Assembly (NCBI RefSeq): GCF_002157685.2
Contig: NZ_AP026738.1
Span: 4,526,001-4,590,000, forward strand
Reading direction: 5' to 3'
Source: Comamonas thiooxydans
GTDB taxonomy: Bacteria; Pseudomonadota; Gammaproteobacteria; Burkholderiales; Burkholderiaceae_C
Length of the DNA stretch: 64,000 nt
The position numbers and the translations under genes are program-made. This document shows positions 1-7,908 of the stretch, one piece after another. The notes under the pieces are model-generated. The model saw only the letters and a list, made by a program, of their open reading frames with translations, searched no databases and had not been told where the DNA came from. The first letter of the stretch is position 1. Each line of letters starts with the position of its first letter.

Positions 1-47
1 ACTCTGTAGCAATCCAGCGATCTCAAACCAGACACGGCCCAACACAG

Positions 48-128
48 AGACATCGAGCAAGGGCCGCCCCGCCGCGAGGATGTCGTCCCCCTTAAAGGGG
101 GAAGCGGCAAAGCCGCACAGGGGGTGAT
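48..128 (-). repeat. GC-rich dispersed intergenic repeat, copy 1
   Basis: Read on the minus strand, this segment begins CCCCCTGTGCGGCTTTGCC, passes through a CCCCC/GGGGG hairpin and ends GGGCGGCCCTTGCTCGATGT. The same arrangement recurs on the plus strand at 14634-14752, with the terminal parts nearly identical and a variable hairpin in the middle. Repeats of this look are common between genes in Comamonadaceae (from general knowledge). It lies just upstream of the S20 gene. Confidence 0.7.
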
Positions 129-178
129 ACAATCCACGGTTTTGCTGACATCATCCTCAGACACACAAGGAAATAATC

Positions 179-472
179 ATGGCAACTAAAGCCAAAAAGA
201 ACCCCCGCCTGGCTTCTGGCCGCAAGCGCGCCCGCCAGAACGTCAAGCTGAACGCTGCGAACACTTCGCTGCGTTCCAAGTACCGCACTGCTGTCAAGAA
301 TGTCGAGAAGGCTGTTGTGGCCGGCGACAAGACCAAGGCAGCTGAACTGTTTGCCAAGGCTCAGTCCGTGATCGACGCGATCGCTGACAAGGGCATCTTC
401 CACAAGAACAAGGCAGCTCGTGATAAGAGCCGCCTGTCCGCCAAGGTCAAGACCCTGGCTCTGGCTGCTTAA
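179..472 (+). CDS. rpsT: 30S ribosomal protein S20
   Basis: This 97-residue, strongly basic protein binds 16S rRNA in the small ribosomal subunit. The N-terminus is lysine and arginine rich ([20 protein letters not shown]), followed by the helical core with [17 protein letters not shown] and the C-terminal [19 protein letters not shown], both typical of S20. It is about ten residues longer than the E. coli protein, as is usual in Burkholderiales. The start at 179 has an AAGGA ribosome-binding site a few bases upstream. It is transcribed alone and is followed by a strong intrinsic terminator. Confidence 0.98.
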   Translation: MATKAKKNPRLASGRKRARQNVKLNAANTSLRSKYRTAVKNVEKAVVAGDKTKAAELFAKAQSVIDAIADKGIFHKNKAARDKSRLSAKVKTLALAA

Positions 473-546
473 TACCAGCCTCCCTCAAGCACGGATGACT
501 TCGGTCATCTGCCGTTTGTAACGGGTGCGCTGTCAGCAAAAACATC

Positions 547-571
547 AAAACCGCCCTAGGGCGGTTTTTTT
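547..571 (+). terminator. rpsT intrinsic terminator
   Basis: An A-run is followed by the perfect hairpin CCGCCC-TA-GGGCGG and a run of seven T. It sits about 75 bases after the rpsT stop codon and would end that transcript. Confidence 0.9.
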
Positions 572-741
572 GTTGCCCGCGCTCGACAGTTGACTGCCTC
601 ATCAGCGCATGCGCAAACCGCCTCTCCTTTAGCACAAAGCGCCCTAATACGAATTGATTAGCGTCAGTTTTTGACTTCCCTAGGACAATCCCCAGGTCGG
701 GGAGTCTCATGTCTTTTATAGGACTTGCCCCGTATCTTCGC

Positions 742-773
742 AAAAAGCCTGCCGCCTGCCCGCAGGCTTTTTT
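742..773 (+). terminator. Terminator or attenuator in the mqo leader
   Basis: AAAAAGCCTGC (742-752) pairs with GCAGGCTTTTTT (762-773) to form a strong stem followed by a T-run, the layout of a Rho-independent terminator. It ends only 23 bases before the mqo start codon, leaving no room for a normal promoter between them. It therefore either attenuates mqo or ends a short RNA made from about 600-740. That stretch also holds a small CCCC/GGGG hairpin near 689-702. The rest of the 473-796 gap shows no coding potential. Confidence 0.75.
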
Positions 774-796
774 GATAGTCAAGTCTAGAAAAAGTC

Positions 797-2491
797 ATGA
801 AAAAGTCGATCAAAGCAGGACTGGGAGCCGTCGCGGCCCTGGTCCTGGCCGCGCTGTTATTTTTGTTTTGGCCAATATTTCCTCGCTCCGTGCCCAAGGC
901 CGAGAACGAGCAGCCCGTCGATGTGGTGATGGTAGGCGCCGGCGTGATGAGCACGACGCTGGCCACCTACCTGCAGGAGCTGCAGCCCGACTGGAAGATC
1001 GAGGTCTTCGAGCGCCTTGACGGCGTGGCCCTGGAAAGCTCCAACGGCTGGAACAACGCCGGCACCGGCCACTCCGGCTTTGCCGAGCTCAACTACACGC
1101 CCCAGCTGCCCGACGGCAGCGTGGAAACCAAGCGTGCCGTGGGCATTGCCGAGCAGTTCGAGGTGACGCGCCAGTTCTGGGCCCACCAGGTCGGCCGCGG
1201 CCACCTGCAGTCGCCCGAGACTTTCGTGAACGCCACGCCCCATATGAGCTTCGTCTGGGGCGATGACAACATTGCCTTCCTCAAGAAGCGCCAGCAAGCC
1301 CTGGTCCAGAATCCTCTGTTCTACGGCATGGAGTACTCCGAAGACCAGGCACAGATCAAGAAGTGGGCCCCGCTGATGATCGAAGGCCGTGACCCGGCCC
1401 AGAAGATCGCCGCCACCTACATGCCCCTGGGCACCGACGTGAACCATGGCGTCTGGACCGAGCAGCTGATGGCCTCGCTCCAGAAGGGCCCCAACTTCCA
1501 GCTGCACCTGCAAAGCGAAGTCACGGCCCTGCGCCAGAACGCCGACAAGACCTGGAACGTGACCGTGGCTGATCTGGCCAAGGGCGGCCAGGAAAAGACC
1601 GTCAAGGCCAAGTTCGTCTTCGTCGGTGCCGGCGGTGCCGCACTCAAGCTGCTGCAGGCCTCGGGCATCCCCGAATCCAAGAACTACGCCGGCTTCCCCG
1701 TGGGCGGCCAGTTCCTGGCCATCGAGAACCCCGAGCTGGCCAAGCGCCACGACGTCAAGGCCTATGGCATTGCGTCCACCGGCTCGCCCCCCATGTCCGT
1801 ACCCCATCTGGACGCCCGTCAGCTCGACGGCAAGCCCGTGGTGCTGTTCGGCCCCTTCGCCCTGGCCACCACCAAGTTCCTCAAGAACGGCTCCTGGTGG
1901 GACCTGTTCTCCTCGGTCACCCATGACAATCTGATGGGCATGCTGCGCGTGGGCATCCACAACCTGGACCTGGTCCAGTACCTGATGCAGCAGGCCGAGC
2001 TGACCGACGCAGACCGTCAGGCCGTGCTGGCTCAGTACTTCCCCGAAGCCAAGCGCGAGGACTGGAAGCTCGTCACCGCCGGCCAGCGTGTGCAGATCAT
2101 CAAGCGCGACCCTGAAAAAGGCGCCGTGCTGCAGTTCGGCACCGAAATCGTGGGTTCGGAAGACGGTAGCATCGCCGCCCTGCTGGGTGCCTCGCCCGGT
2201 GCCTCGACCGCACCCCACATCATGCTGAACCTGCTCAAGAAGTCCTTCCCCGAGCAGATGGCCAGCGCCGAGTGGAAGGCCCACATCCAGCAGATCGTGC
2301 CCTCCTACGGCCGCAAGATCAACGAGGATGCCGCCTATACCAACGAGATCCGCCGCATGACCAGCTCGGCCCTGAAGCTGCCCTATGTGGATGTCCCTGC
2401 CGATCTGGGCAAGAAGGCCGAAGCGGCTCCCGCACCTGCCGCAGCTCCTCAGAACCCCACCCAGCTGAACAAGGAAATGCAGGCGCTCTAA
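797..2491 (+). CDS. mqo: Malate:quinone oxidoreductase
   Basis: This FAD enzyme oxidises L-malate to oxaloacetate and passes the electrons to membrane quinone. It is 564 residues long, slightly more than the usual 500-550. Residues 1-32 are a basic start plus one hydrophobic helix ([14 protein letters not shown]), a signal-anchor-like extension. The FAD-binding segment [18 protein letters not shown] follows at about 41-58. Other family segments include [17 protein letters not shown], the conserved PHLDAR block and [10 protein letters not shown] near the C-terminus. The tail ends in an Ala/Pro-rich linker. The start at 797 was chosen because it includes the anchor, although the ribosome-binding site is weak. 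A terminator-like hairpin lies just upstream. Confidence 0.93.
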   Translation: MKKSIKAGLGAVAALVLAALLFLFWPIFPRSVPKAENEQPVDVVMVGAGVMSTTLATYLQELQPDWKIEVFERLDGVALESSNGWNNAGTGHSGFAELNYTPQLPDGSVETKRAVGIAEQFEVTRQFWAHQVGRGHLQSPETFVNATPHMSFVWGDDNIAFLKKRQQALVQNPLFYGMEYSEDQAQIKKWAPLMIEGRDPAQKIAATYMPLGTDVNHGVWTEQLMASLQKGPNFQLHLQSEVTALRQNADKTWNVTVADLAKGGQEKTVKAKFVFVGAGGAALKLLQASGIPESKNYAGFPVGGQFLAIENPELAKRHDVKAYGIASTGSPPMSVPHLDARQLDGKPVVLFGPFALATTKFLKNGSWWDLFSSVTHDNLMGMLRVGIHNLDLVQYLMQQAELTDADRQAVLAQYFPEAKREDWKLVTAGQRVQIIKRDPEKGAVLQFGTEIVGSEDGSIAALLGASPGASTAPHIMLNLLKKSFPEQMASAEWKAHIQQIVPSYGRKINEDAAYTNEIRRMTSSALKLPYVDVPADLGKKAEAAPAPAAAPQNPTQLNKEMQAL

Positions 2492-2558
2492 GCCCCGCTC
2501 TCCCCGCACCGGCCCGCCGGTGCCTGCCCCGCCGGCCCGTGCCGCGCGGGGCTTTTTC
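2491..2558 (+). terminator. Terminator downstream of mqo
   Basis: AGCCCCGC (2491-2498) pairs with GCGGGGCT (2546-2553), followed by TTTTTCTT. A second CACCGG/CCGGTG stem is nested inside. The structure starts at the mqo stop codon. Confidence 0.75.
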
Positions 2559-2601
2559 TTGCGGAGCCCGCCGCTTGAGGTTCCGCCACCTCCTTTTATC
2601 C

Positions 2602-3978
2602 ATGCACCAGCCACTGACCCATGCACCGATAGGCCGCGCTCTGCTGCGGTTTTCCCTGCCTCTGTGGGGCGGCTATGTGCTGCAGTCGCTCAATACCTCG
2701 GTCAATGCCTTCTGGATCGGACGTCATCTGGGCGAGAGCGCACTGTCTGCGGCCGTGCATGCCAACAATCTGCTGTTCGCGCTGATCGCTCTGGTGTTCG
2801 GCATCAGCCAGGCCGCCAATCTGCTGGTGGCTCAGGCCGTGGGGGCGGGCCGCTGGGCCCTGGCCCGCCGCATCACGGGCACCAGTGCCAGCCTGTTTCT
2901 GGGCATGTCCCTGCTGATGGCCGCCCTGGGCTGGCCGCTGGCCGCCCCCATGCTGGGCGCGATGGGGGCCGAGCCTGCCACCGCCGCACTGGCCGTGGAC
3001 TATCTGCGCGTGCTCTTTCTCGCGCTGCCGCCCATGCTGCTGCTGATCTTCGTGGCCGCCGTGCTGCGTGGCACAGGCGACAGTCGCACGCCTTTCGTGG
3101 CCCTGCTGGGCGTGGCCCTGGGCGATGCCCTGCTCAACCCCTTGTTCATCTTCGGCGCCGGCCCCCTGCCCGGCCTGGGCATGGCGGGCTCGGCACTGGC
3201 CACCCTGGTGGCCAACAGCCTCGGCCTTGCGGGCCTGCTGGCCTGGCTGCGCTGGCAGCGCCTGCCGCTGTGGGTAGGCTGGCGCCAGCGCCGCCATTGG
3301 CGGCCTGTGCCTGAGTTGCTGCGCTGCCTGGTCATCAAGGGCCTGCCCATGGGCCTGCAGATGCTGGTGCTCTCGCTCTCCCTGGTGCTGATGTTGGCCC
3401 TGATCAACACCCATGGCGCCCAGGTTTCGGCCGCCTACGGCGCGGCCCTGCAACTGTGGGCCTATGTCCAGATGCCGGCGATTGCCGTGGCCTCGGCCTG
3501 CACCACCATCGCAGCCCAGAACGTGGGCGCCGGCCACTGGCCGCGTGTGGCACGCACGGCGCGTGCCGGCGTGGCCTGCCACCTGCTGCTGACCGGCGCC
3601 TGCGTGACCCTGATCCTGGCCTGCGACCGATCCGTGCTGGCCCTGTTCCTGCCAGAGGGCAGCACGGCCCTGGAGCCTGCACGCCACCTCAACCGCATCG
3701 TGCTGGGCTCGTTCATGCTGCTGGGCGTGAGCAGCGTGCTGGCCGGCGTGGTGCGCTCCACGGGTGCGGTGCTGGCGCCCCTGGCCATCCTGGCCCTGAC
3801 GCTCTGGGGCCTGCGCCTGCCCCTGGCCTGGGGGCTGCAGCCGCTGTGGGGGGAGGATGCGCTGTGGTGGAGCTTTCCGCTCAGCGCCCTGGCATCCATG
3901 CTGCTGTCCATCACCTACTACCGCTGGGGCCCGTGGCGCCGGTCACGGCTGCTGGACAGCCCGACAGAGCAGAGCTAG
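2602..3978 (+). CDS. MATE family efflux transporter
   Basis: A polytopic inner-membrane protein of 458 residues with about twelve hydrophobic helices, fitting the multidrug and toxic compound extrusion family, which exports cationic or aromatic compounds using an ion gradient. Recognisable stretches are LPLWGGYVLQSLNTSVNAFWIG near the N-terminus, the repeated RGTGDSRTP loop after helix 5, and VRSTG in the second half, where MATE proteins repeat their fold. The start at 2602 (MHQPLTHAPIGRALLRF) places the first helix at the usual distance, and the reading frame upstream runs through the mqo terminator. It appears to be transcribed alone. The substrate cannot be inferred. Confidence 0.88.
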   Translation: MHQPLTHAPIGRALLRFSLPLWGGYVLQSLNTSVNAFWIGRHLGESALSAAVHANNLLFALIALVFGISQAANLLVAQAVGAGRWALARRITGTSASLFLGMSLLMAALGWPLAAPMLGAMGAEPATAALAVDYLRVLFLALPPMLLLIFVAAVLRGTGDSRTPFVALLGVALGDALLNPLFIFGAGPLPGLGMAGSALATLVANSLGLAGLLAWLRWQRLPLWVGWRQRRHWRPVPELLRCLVIKGLPMGLQMLVLSLSLVLMLALINTHGAQVSAAYGAALQLWAYVQMPAIAVASACTTIAAQNVGAGHWPRVARTARAGVACHLLLTGACVTLILACDRSVLALFLPEGSTALEPARHLNRIVLGSFMLLGVSSVLAGVVRSTGAVLAPLAILALTLWGLRLPLAWGLQPLWGEDALWWSFPLSALASMLLSITYYRWGPWRRSRLLDSPTEQS

Positions 3979-3997
3979 GCCCGCAGCGCACAGATAC

Positions 3998-4019
3998 AAA
4001 AAAAGCTTCCCGTGGAAGC
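3998..4019 (-). terminator. Terminator of the DUF3579 gene
   Basis: Read on the minus strand, GGCTTCC-ACG-GGAAGC is followed by seven T. It lies about 40 bases beyond the stop codon of the minus-strand gene at 4058-4471. Confidence 0.8.
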
Positions 4020-4057
4020 CTTTGTCGTTTGCGCGGCGCCTCTTGGCACCTGAAAAA

Positions 4058-4471
4058 TCACTTCTTGCCGGCTGGCAGCTTGTCGGGCAGCAGGCAGGCC
4101 TCGGCCACTTGCAGATCGTTGTCCTTGGCGAAGTTCAGGCAGAAGTCCCAGGCCATGGGCTCGTAGTCACGCAGATCCCGGTTGATGACCACGCATTTGG
4201 TGCCGTTCATCACCGTGGGCACGCACCAGGGAGAGTAGCTCAGATGGCTTCCGGCGCAGGCTCCACCAGGGCGAAACTGACTCATGACACCGGCCAAGCG
4301 CTCGGCCCAGTCGCTGGGTCGAAAGGTTTTTCCGGCATGGGTCATACCCATGATGAACAGTTCTTTGCTGGAAGGGGTAACCATCAAATATTCGCCAAAA
4401 AGATCCGGCAACCAGGCGGGATCCCCGCCAACATGCCTAAACGAGCATTCTAACTCTTGTATAAGAGCCAT
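4058..4471 (-). CDS. DUF3579 domain-containing protein
   Basis: A soluble 137-residue protein beginning MALIQELECSFRHV. It has no signal peptide or membrane segment and contains aromatic, cysteine-bearing stretches such as PRNDWA-like FRPSDWAERLAGVMSQF and CVVINRDLRDYEPMAWDF. It matches the DUF3579 family as I remember it, a betaproteobacterial family of unknown function often found beside the arginine biosynthesis genes, as here, where it is divergent from argD. The frame extends to an upstream ATG at 4528, but the start at 4471 leaves a normal divergent promoter region of about 150 bases. No reaction can be assigned. Confidence 0.8.
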   Translation of the reverse strand: MALIQELECSFRHVGGDPAWLPDLFGEYLMVTPSSKELFIMGMTHAGKTFRPSDWAERLAGVMSQFRPGGACAGSHLSYSPWCVPTVMNGTKCVVINRDLRDYEPMAWDFCLNFAKDNDLQVAEACLLPDKLPAGKK

Positions 4472-4620
4472 GCTGTCAACCCCACAATGGCGTAGGTTGA
4501 TTGCATGGCAGCGATGCGCAATCCGCAATGTTGGGGTTATCCGGGCACTCTAGAATCAAAGCTCTCATTTTTCAGGTGCCGCAGTGCACCGTTGACCTTC
4601 CTTCTCAGGAGATTCTTGCA

Positions 4621-5817
4621 ATGACCGCTTTCATCGAGGCAGCTTCGCCCCACGTTATGCCCACTTACGGCCGCGTACCCATCGCGCTGGAGCGCGGCCA
4701 GGGCTGCCGCGTTTGGGACGTGAACGGCAAGGAATATCTGGATGCGCTGGGCGGCATCGCCGTCAACACCCTGGGGCACAACCACCCCAAGCTGGTGCCT
4801 GCCCTGCAAGAGCAGGTTGCCAAGCTGATCCACACCTCCAACTACTACCATGTGCCCGGCCAGGAAACCCTGGCCAAGCTGCTGACCGAGCGCTCGGGCA
4901 TGACCAATGTGTTCTTCTGCAACACCGGCCTGGAAGCCAACGAGGCCGCGATCAAGATCGCCCGCAAATACGGCGTGGACAAGGGCATTGCCAAGCCCGA
5001 GATCGTGGTCTATGACCATGCTTTCCACGGCCGCTCCATCGCCACCATGAGCGCCACGGCCAACCCCAAGGTACGTAACGGCTTTGGCGATCTGCTCGCA
5101 GGCTTCACGCGCGTGCCCCCCAATGACTACGAAGCCCTGATCGACGCGACCGAAGGCAATCCCAATATCGTCGCCATCATGATGGAGCCCATCCAGGGCG
5201 AAGGCGGCCTGCACCCCATGCGCGCCGACTATCTCAAGAAGGTGCGCGAGCTGTGCGATGCCAATGGCTGGCTGCTGATCATGGACGAGGTGCAGGCCGG
5301 CATGGGCCGCACCGGCAAATGGTTTGCCCACCAATGGGCCGGGATCACCCCCGATGTGATGACCCTGGCCAAGGGCCTGGGCTCTGGCGTGCCCGTGGGT
5401 GCCGTGGTGGCGCACAAGGCCGCGGCCGAAGTGCTCAAGGCCGGCAACCATGGCTCCACCTTTGGCGGCAACCCGCTGTCCATGCGTGCCGGCGTGGAAA
5501 CCATCCGCATCATGGAAGAAGACGGCCTGCTGGCTCATACCACGGAAGTGGGCGAATATCTGAAAGCTAAACTGCAGGCTGAACTGGGCAGCCTCGAAGG
5601 CTTCGTCGAAGTGCGCGGCCAGGGCCTGATGATTGGCGTGGAGCTGACCAAGCCCTGCGGCGAGCTGATTGGCCAGGCCGCAGAGGCCGGCCTGCTGCTG
5701 AGCGTGACCGCCGACACCGTGATTCGCCTGGTGCCACCGCTGATCCTGAGCAAGGCCGAAGCCGACGAAATCGTCGCCAGGCTCAAGCCCCTGGTTCAAG
5801 CTATTCTGGCTGCCTGA
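4621..5817 (+). CDS. argD: Acetylornithine aminotransferase
   Basis: This class-III PLP enzyme of 398 residues converts N-acetylglutamate semialdehyde and glutamate to N-acetylornithine in arginine synthesis. It can also act on succinyl-diaminopimelate. The PLP lysine is K251 in LAKGLGSGVPVGA, preceded by the Asp of the IMDEVQAGMGRTG block. FFCNTGLEANEAAIKIARKY, which binds the cofactor phosphate, and the substrate segment HGSTFGGNPLS are all intact. The start at 4621 has CAGGAG ten bases upstream. The reading frame continues further upstream, but that part (MHGSDAQS) is not family-like. It is followed 18 bases later by argF, so the two form an operon. Confidence 0.96.
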   Translation: MTAFIEAASPHVMPTYGRVPIALERGQGCRVWDVNGKEYLDALGGIAVNTLGHNHPKLVPALQEQVAKLIHTSNYYHVPGQETLAKLLTERSGMTNVFFCNTGLEANEAAIKIARKYGVDKGIAKPEIVVYDHAFHGRSIATMSATANPKVRNGFGDLLAGFTRVPPNDYEALIDATEGNPNIVAIMMEPIQGEGGLHPMRADYLKKVRELCDANGWLLIMDEVQAGMGRTGKWFAHQWAGITPDVMTLAKGLGSGVPVGAVVAHKAAAEVLKAGNHGSTFGGNPLSMRAGVETIRIMEEDGLLAHTTEVGEYLKAKLQAELGSLEGFVEVRGQGLMIGVELTKPCGELIGQAAEAGLLLSVTADTVIRLVPPLILSKAEADEIVARLKPLVQAILAA

Positions 5818-5835
5818 TCCTCCAAGGAATTCCGC

Positions 5836-6759
5836 ATGAAGCATTACCTGCAATTTAGCGACTTCACGGCAGATGAATACGACTACCTGCTGGAACGCGC
5901 CGCCCTGATCAAGAAAAAGTTCAAGGGTTACGAAAAGCACCATACGCTGACCGACCGCACCATGGCCATGATCTTCGAGAAGGCCAGCACGCGCACCCGC
6001 GTCAGCTTCGAGGCCGGCATGTACCAGCTCGGCGGCTCCGTGGTCCATCTGACCACGGGCGACAGTCAGCTGGGCCGTTCCGAGCCCATCGAGGACAGCG
6101 CACGCGTCATCAGCCGCATGACCGACCTGGTCATGATCCGCACCTTCGGTCAGGACAAGATAGCGCGCTTTGCCCAGTACTCGCGCGTGCCCGTCATCAA
6201 CGGCCTGACCAACGAGTTCCACCCCTGTCAGATCCTGGCCGACATCTTCACCTTCATCGAGCACCGCGGCTCGATCAAGGGCAAGGTGGTAGCCTGGGTG
6301 GGCGACGGCAACAACATGGCCAACACCTGGCTGCAGGCCGCCGATCTGCTGGGCTTCACGGTCCATGTCAGCACGCCCGGCGGCTACGAGGTGGACGAAC
6401 AGCTGGCCTTCAACGGCAAGCCCGTCAATCCCGGCTGCTACAAGGTGTTCAAGGACCCTCTCGAAGCCTGCAAGGGCGCCGACCTGGTCACCACCGATGT
6501 GTGGACCAGCATGGGCTACGAGGCCGAGAATGAAGCGCGCAAGAAGGCTTTTGCCGACTGGTGCGTGGACGCCGAGATGATGGCCTCGGCCAAGGCCGAT
6601 GCCCTGTTCATGCACTGCCTGCCTGCCCACCGCGGCGAGGAAGTGGAGGCCGAAGTCATCGACGGGCCGCAATCCGTGGTCTGGGACGAGGCCGAAAATC
6701 GCATGCATGTGCAAAAGGCACTCATGGAGTACCTGCTGCTGGGTCGCCAGCCAGGCTGA
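5836..6759 (+). CDS. argF: Ornithine carbamoyltransferase
   Basis: The enzyme joins carbamoyl phosphate and ornithine to give citrulline, the step after argD and argJ products in arginine synthesis. It is 307 residues long, normal for the anabolic enzyme. The carbamoyl-phosphate loop STRTR is at 51-55, HPCQILAD carries the second phosphate-binding site, and HCLPAHRGEEV near the C-terminus carries the catalytic cysteine. The start at 5836 is preceded by AAGGA. It lies 18 bases after argD on the same strand, so they are probably cotranscribed. Confidence 0.97.
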   Translation: MKHYLQFSDFTADEYDYLLERAALIKKKFKGYEKHHTLTDRTMAMIFEKASTRTRVSFEAGMYQLGGSVVHLTTGDSQLGRSEPIEDSARVISRMTDLVMIRTFGQDKIARFAQYSRVPVINGLTNEFHPCQILADIFTFIEHRGSIKGKVVAWVGDGNNMANTWLQAADLLGFTVHVSTPGGYEVDEQLAFNGKPVNPGCYKVFKDPLEACKGADLVTTDVWTSMGYEAENEARKKAFADWCVDAEMMASAKADALFMHCLPAHRGEEVEAEVIDGPQSVVWDEAENRMHVQKALMEYLLLGRQPG

Positions 6760-6797
6760 TTCGCCGCGTCCGGGCTCATCTGCATACCACCACACCC

Positions 6798-7061
6798 ATG
6801 CACCTGAGCCACATCACATCCCCACACCGCCAGAGGGCCCTGCGCCAGCTGGCGGTGTTTCTGTTTCCGCTGCGCCCCACCCAGGGCGATGCGCGCTACG
6901 GCCAGCGCGGCGGCCTGCTGGCGCTGCGCCAGCCCCATATGGCACGCCACACGCGCGTGCCTTCCTTCTTCGGCCCGCGCAAATCCTTTGCCGCGCGCGT
7001 GCGTGCGCTCTATGTACGCATCCACACCTTCTATCTGAAGTTTCTTCAAGGCCATACCTAG
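6798..7061 (+). CDS. Small basic protein of unknown function
   Basis: An 87-residue frame beginning MHLSHITSPHRQRALRQL, 38 bases after argF on the same strand. It is rich in arginine and aromatic residues (RVPSFFGPRKSFAARVRALYVR) and has no clear membrane helix or known motif. I do not recognise the family. It fills the gap between argF and the next gene and keeps GC-rich third positions, which supports real coding, but no ribosome-binding site is obvious. It could be an orphan gene of the genus or a chance frame. Confidence 0.45.
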   Translation: MHLSHITSPHRQRALRQLAVFLFPLRPTQGDARYGQRGGLLALRQPHMARHTRVPSFFGPRKSFAARVRALYVRIHTFYLKFLQGHT

Positions 7062-7121
7062 TGGCCCGGCACCGGAGCCGGAGGCAGCCCTGCGCGCCGA
7101 CTTCTCCTCCAGACCTCAAAA

Positions 7122-7144
7122 AGCCGTCCTTGCCCAAGGAGGAC
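7122..7144 (-). terminator. Minus-strand terminator-like hairpin
   Basis: GCCGTCCT and AGGACGGC flank a short loop. Read on the minus strand, the stem is followed by CTTTTTGAGG, so it is oriented to stop leftward transcription. No minus-strand gene ends immediately before it. It may catch read-through from the leftward feo operon. Confidence 0.5.
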
Positions 7145-7181
7145 GGCGCGACCCCGATGCCTGAACCCTTGAAGAAACACG

Positions 7182-7547
7182 ATGTCCGAATCCGTCCACC
7201 CCTGCCTGAACTGTGGCGCCTGCTGCCAGAACTACCGCGTCGAGTTTTCCATTTACGAGCTGCAATCCATGGGCGGCACCGTCCCCGATGAGCTGGCCCA
7301 TGAAGTGCCCGGCAAGGGCAACCGCGCGCGCATGAACGGCACGGAACGTCACCCGGTGCGCTGCGTGGCGCTGCGCGAGCTGCCCGAGGTCGGCGCGGGC
7401 TGCATAGGCTGCGGCATCTACGAGCAGCGCTCGCGCCCCTGCCGCGACTTTCCGTTTGCCTCCTACGGCTGCCACGACACGCGCGAGAAATTCGGCCTGT
7501 CGGCACTGAGTGAGGAGGAAGTCCAGCCCTGGCTGGAAGCGGCCTGA
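7182..7547 (+). CDS. YkgJ family cysteine cluster protein (copy 1)
   Basis: A small 121-residue soluble protein opening with CLNCGACCQNYRVEFS, the CxxCxxCC signature of the YkgJ family, thought to bind zinc or an iron-sulfur cluster. More cysteines follow in GCIGCGIYEQRSRPCRDFPF and YGCHD. The molecular role of this family is unknown. A second copy sits at 10430-10750, on the far side of the feo genes, with the same CGACC, RVxFS and CGIYExRxxPCRxF blocks, so the two look like a duplicated pair around an iron-uptake operon. Confidence 0.85.
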   Translation: MSESVHPCLNCGACCQNYRVEFSIYELQSMGGTVPDELAHEVPGKGNRARMNGTERHPVRCVALRELPEVGAGCIGCGIYEQRSRPCRDFPFASYGCHDTREKFGLSALSEEEVQPWLEAA

Positions 7548-7588
7548 GCTTTCGGCAAGCCCGCAAGCACTATCGCTACCAAATAAAA

Positions 7589-7664
7589 AGCTGCCTGCGC
7601 CTGTCAATCAAGAATCTCAGATGCAAAAGCATCTGAAATGCAGAGATGACAAGCGCAGGCAGCT
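7589..7664. repeat. Two-tier palindromic element, copy A
   Basis: The outer stem AGCTGCCTGCGC (7589-7600) pairs with GCGCAGGCAGCT (7653-7664). An inner stem CAGATGC/GCATCTG sits at 7618-7635. Runs of A before and T after make it a likely bidirectional terminator between the convergent YkgJ gene and feo operon. Related elements lie at 20051 and 40413. Confidence 0.75.
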
Positions 7665-7700
7665 ATATTTTTAGCTGATGCGGTCTGGCTTCGCCTGTGT

Positions 7701-7895
7701 TCAGGCCTTGCGGGTATCCGAGCAGCTGTCGCCGCCACAGGCGCTGCAACCGCCGCAGCTGCCGCTCTTGGCCGCCGGCGCCAGCGAAGGATGAACCCGC
7801 GTCAGCCTGCGGCGCAGGCCGGCCGGCATGAAACGCCAGGTCAGCGACACGGCGGCCACCAGCACGATGGCGCCCACTATCAGTTCCTGCCACAT
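7701..7895 (-). CDS. FeoB-associated Cys-rich membrane protein
   Basis: A 64-residue protein with one N-terminal membrane helix (ELIVGAIVLVAAVSLTWRFM) and a cysteine-rich tail, GSCGGCSACGGDSC. Short proteins of this type are regularly found directly after feoB and are believed to help ferrous-iron transport. Here it starts 13 bases after the feoB stop. ATG at 7895 was preferred to the in-frame TTG at 7901 because AGGA lies at good distance from the ATG. It would be cotranslated with feoA-feoB. Confidence 0.8.
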   Translation of the reverse strand: MWQELIVGAIVLVAAVSLTWRFMPAGLRRRLTRVHPSLAPAAKSGSCGGCSACGGDSCSDTRKA

Positions 7896-7908
7896 AGACA
7901 ATCCTTTC

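Noticed and set aside
857-2626. 589-residue open frame on the minus strand opposite mqo
   Set aside because: It mirrors a conserved gene in GC-rich DNA, is made of low-complexity Gly/His/Leu/Val repeats and matches no protein pattern.
4537-6795. 752-residue open frame on the minus strand opposite argD and argF
   Set aside because: It is an antisense artefact spanning two well-supported genes and their intergenic gap.
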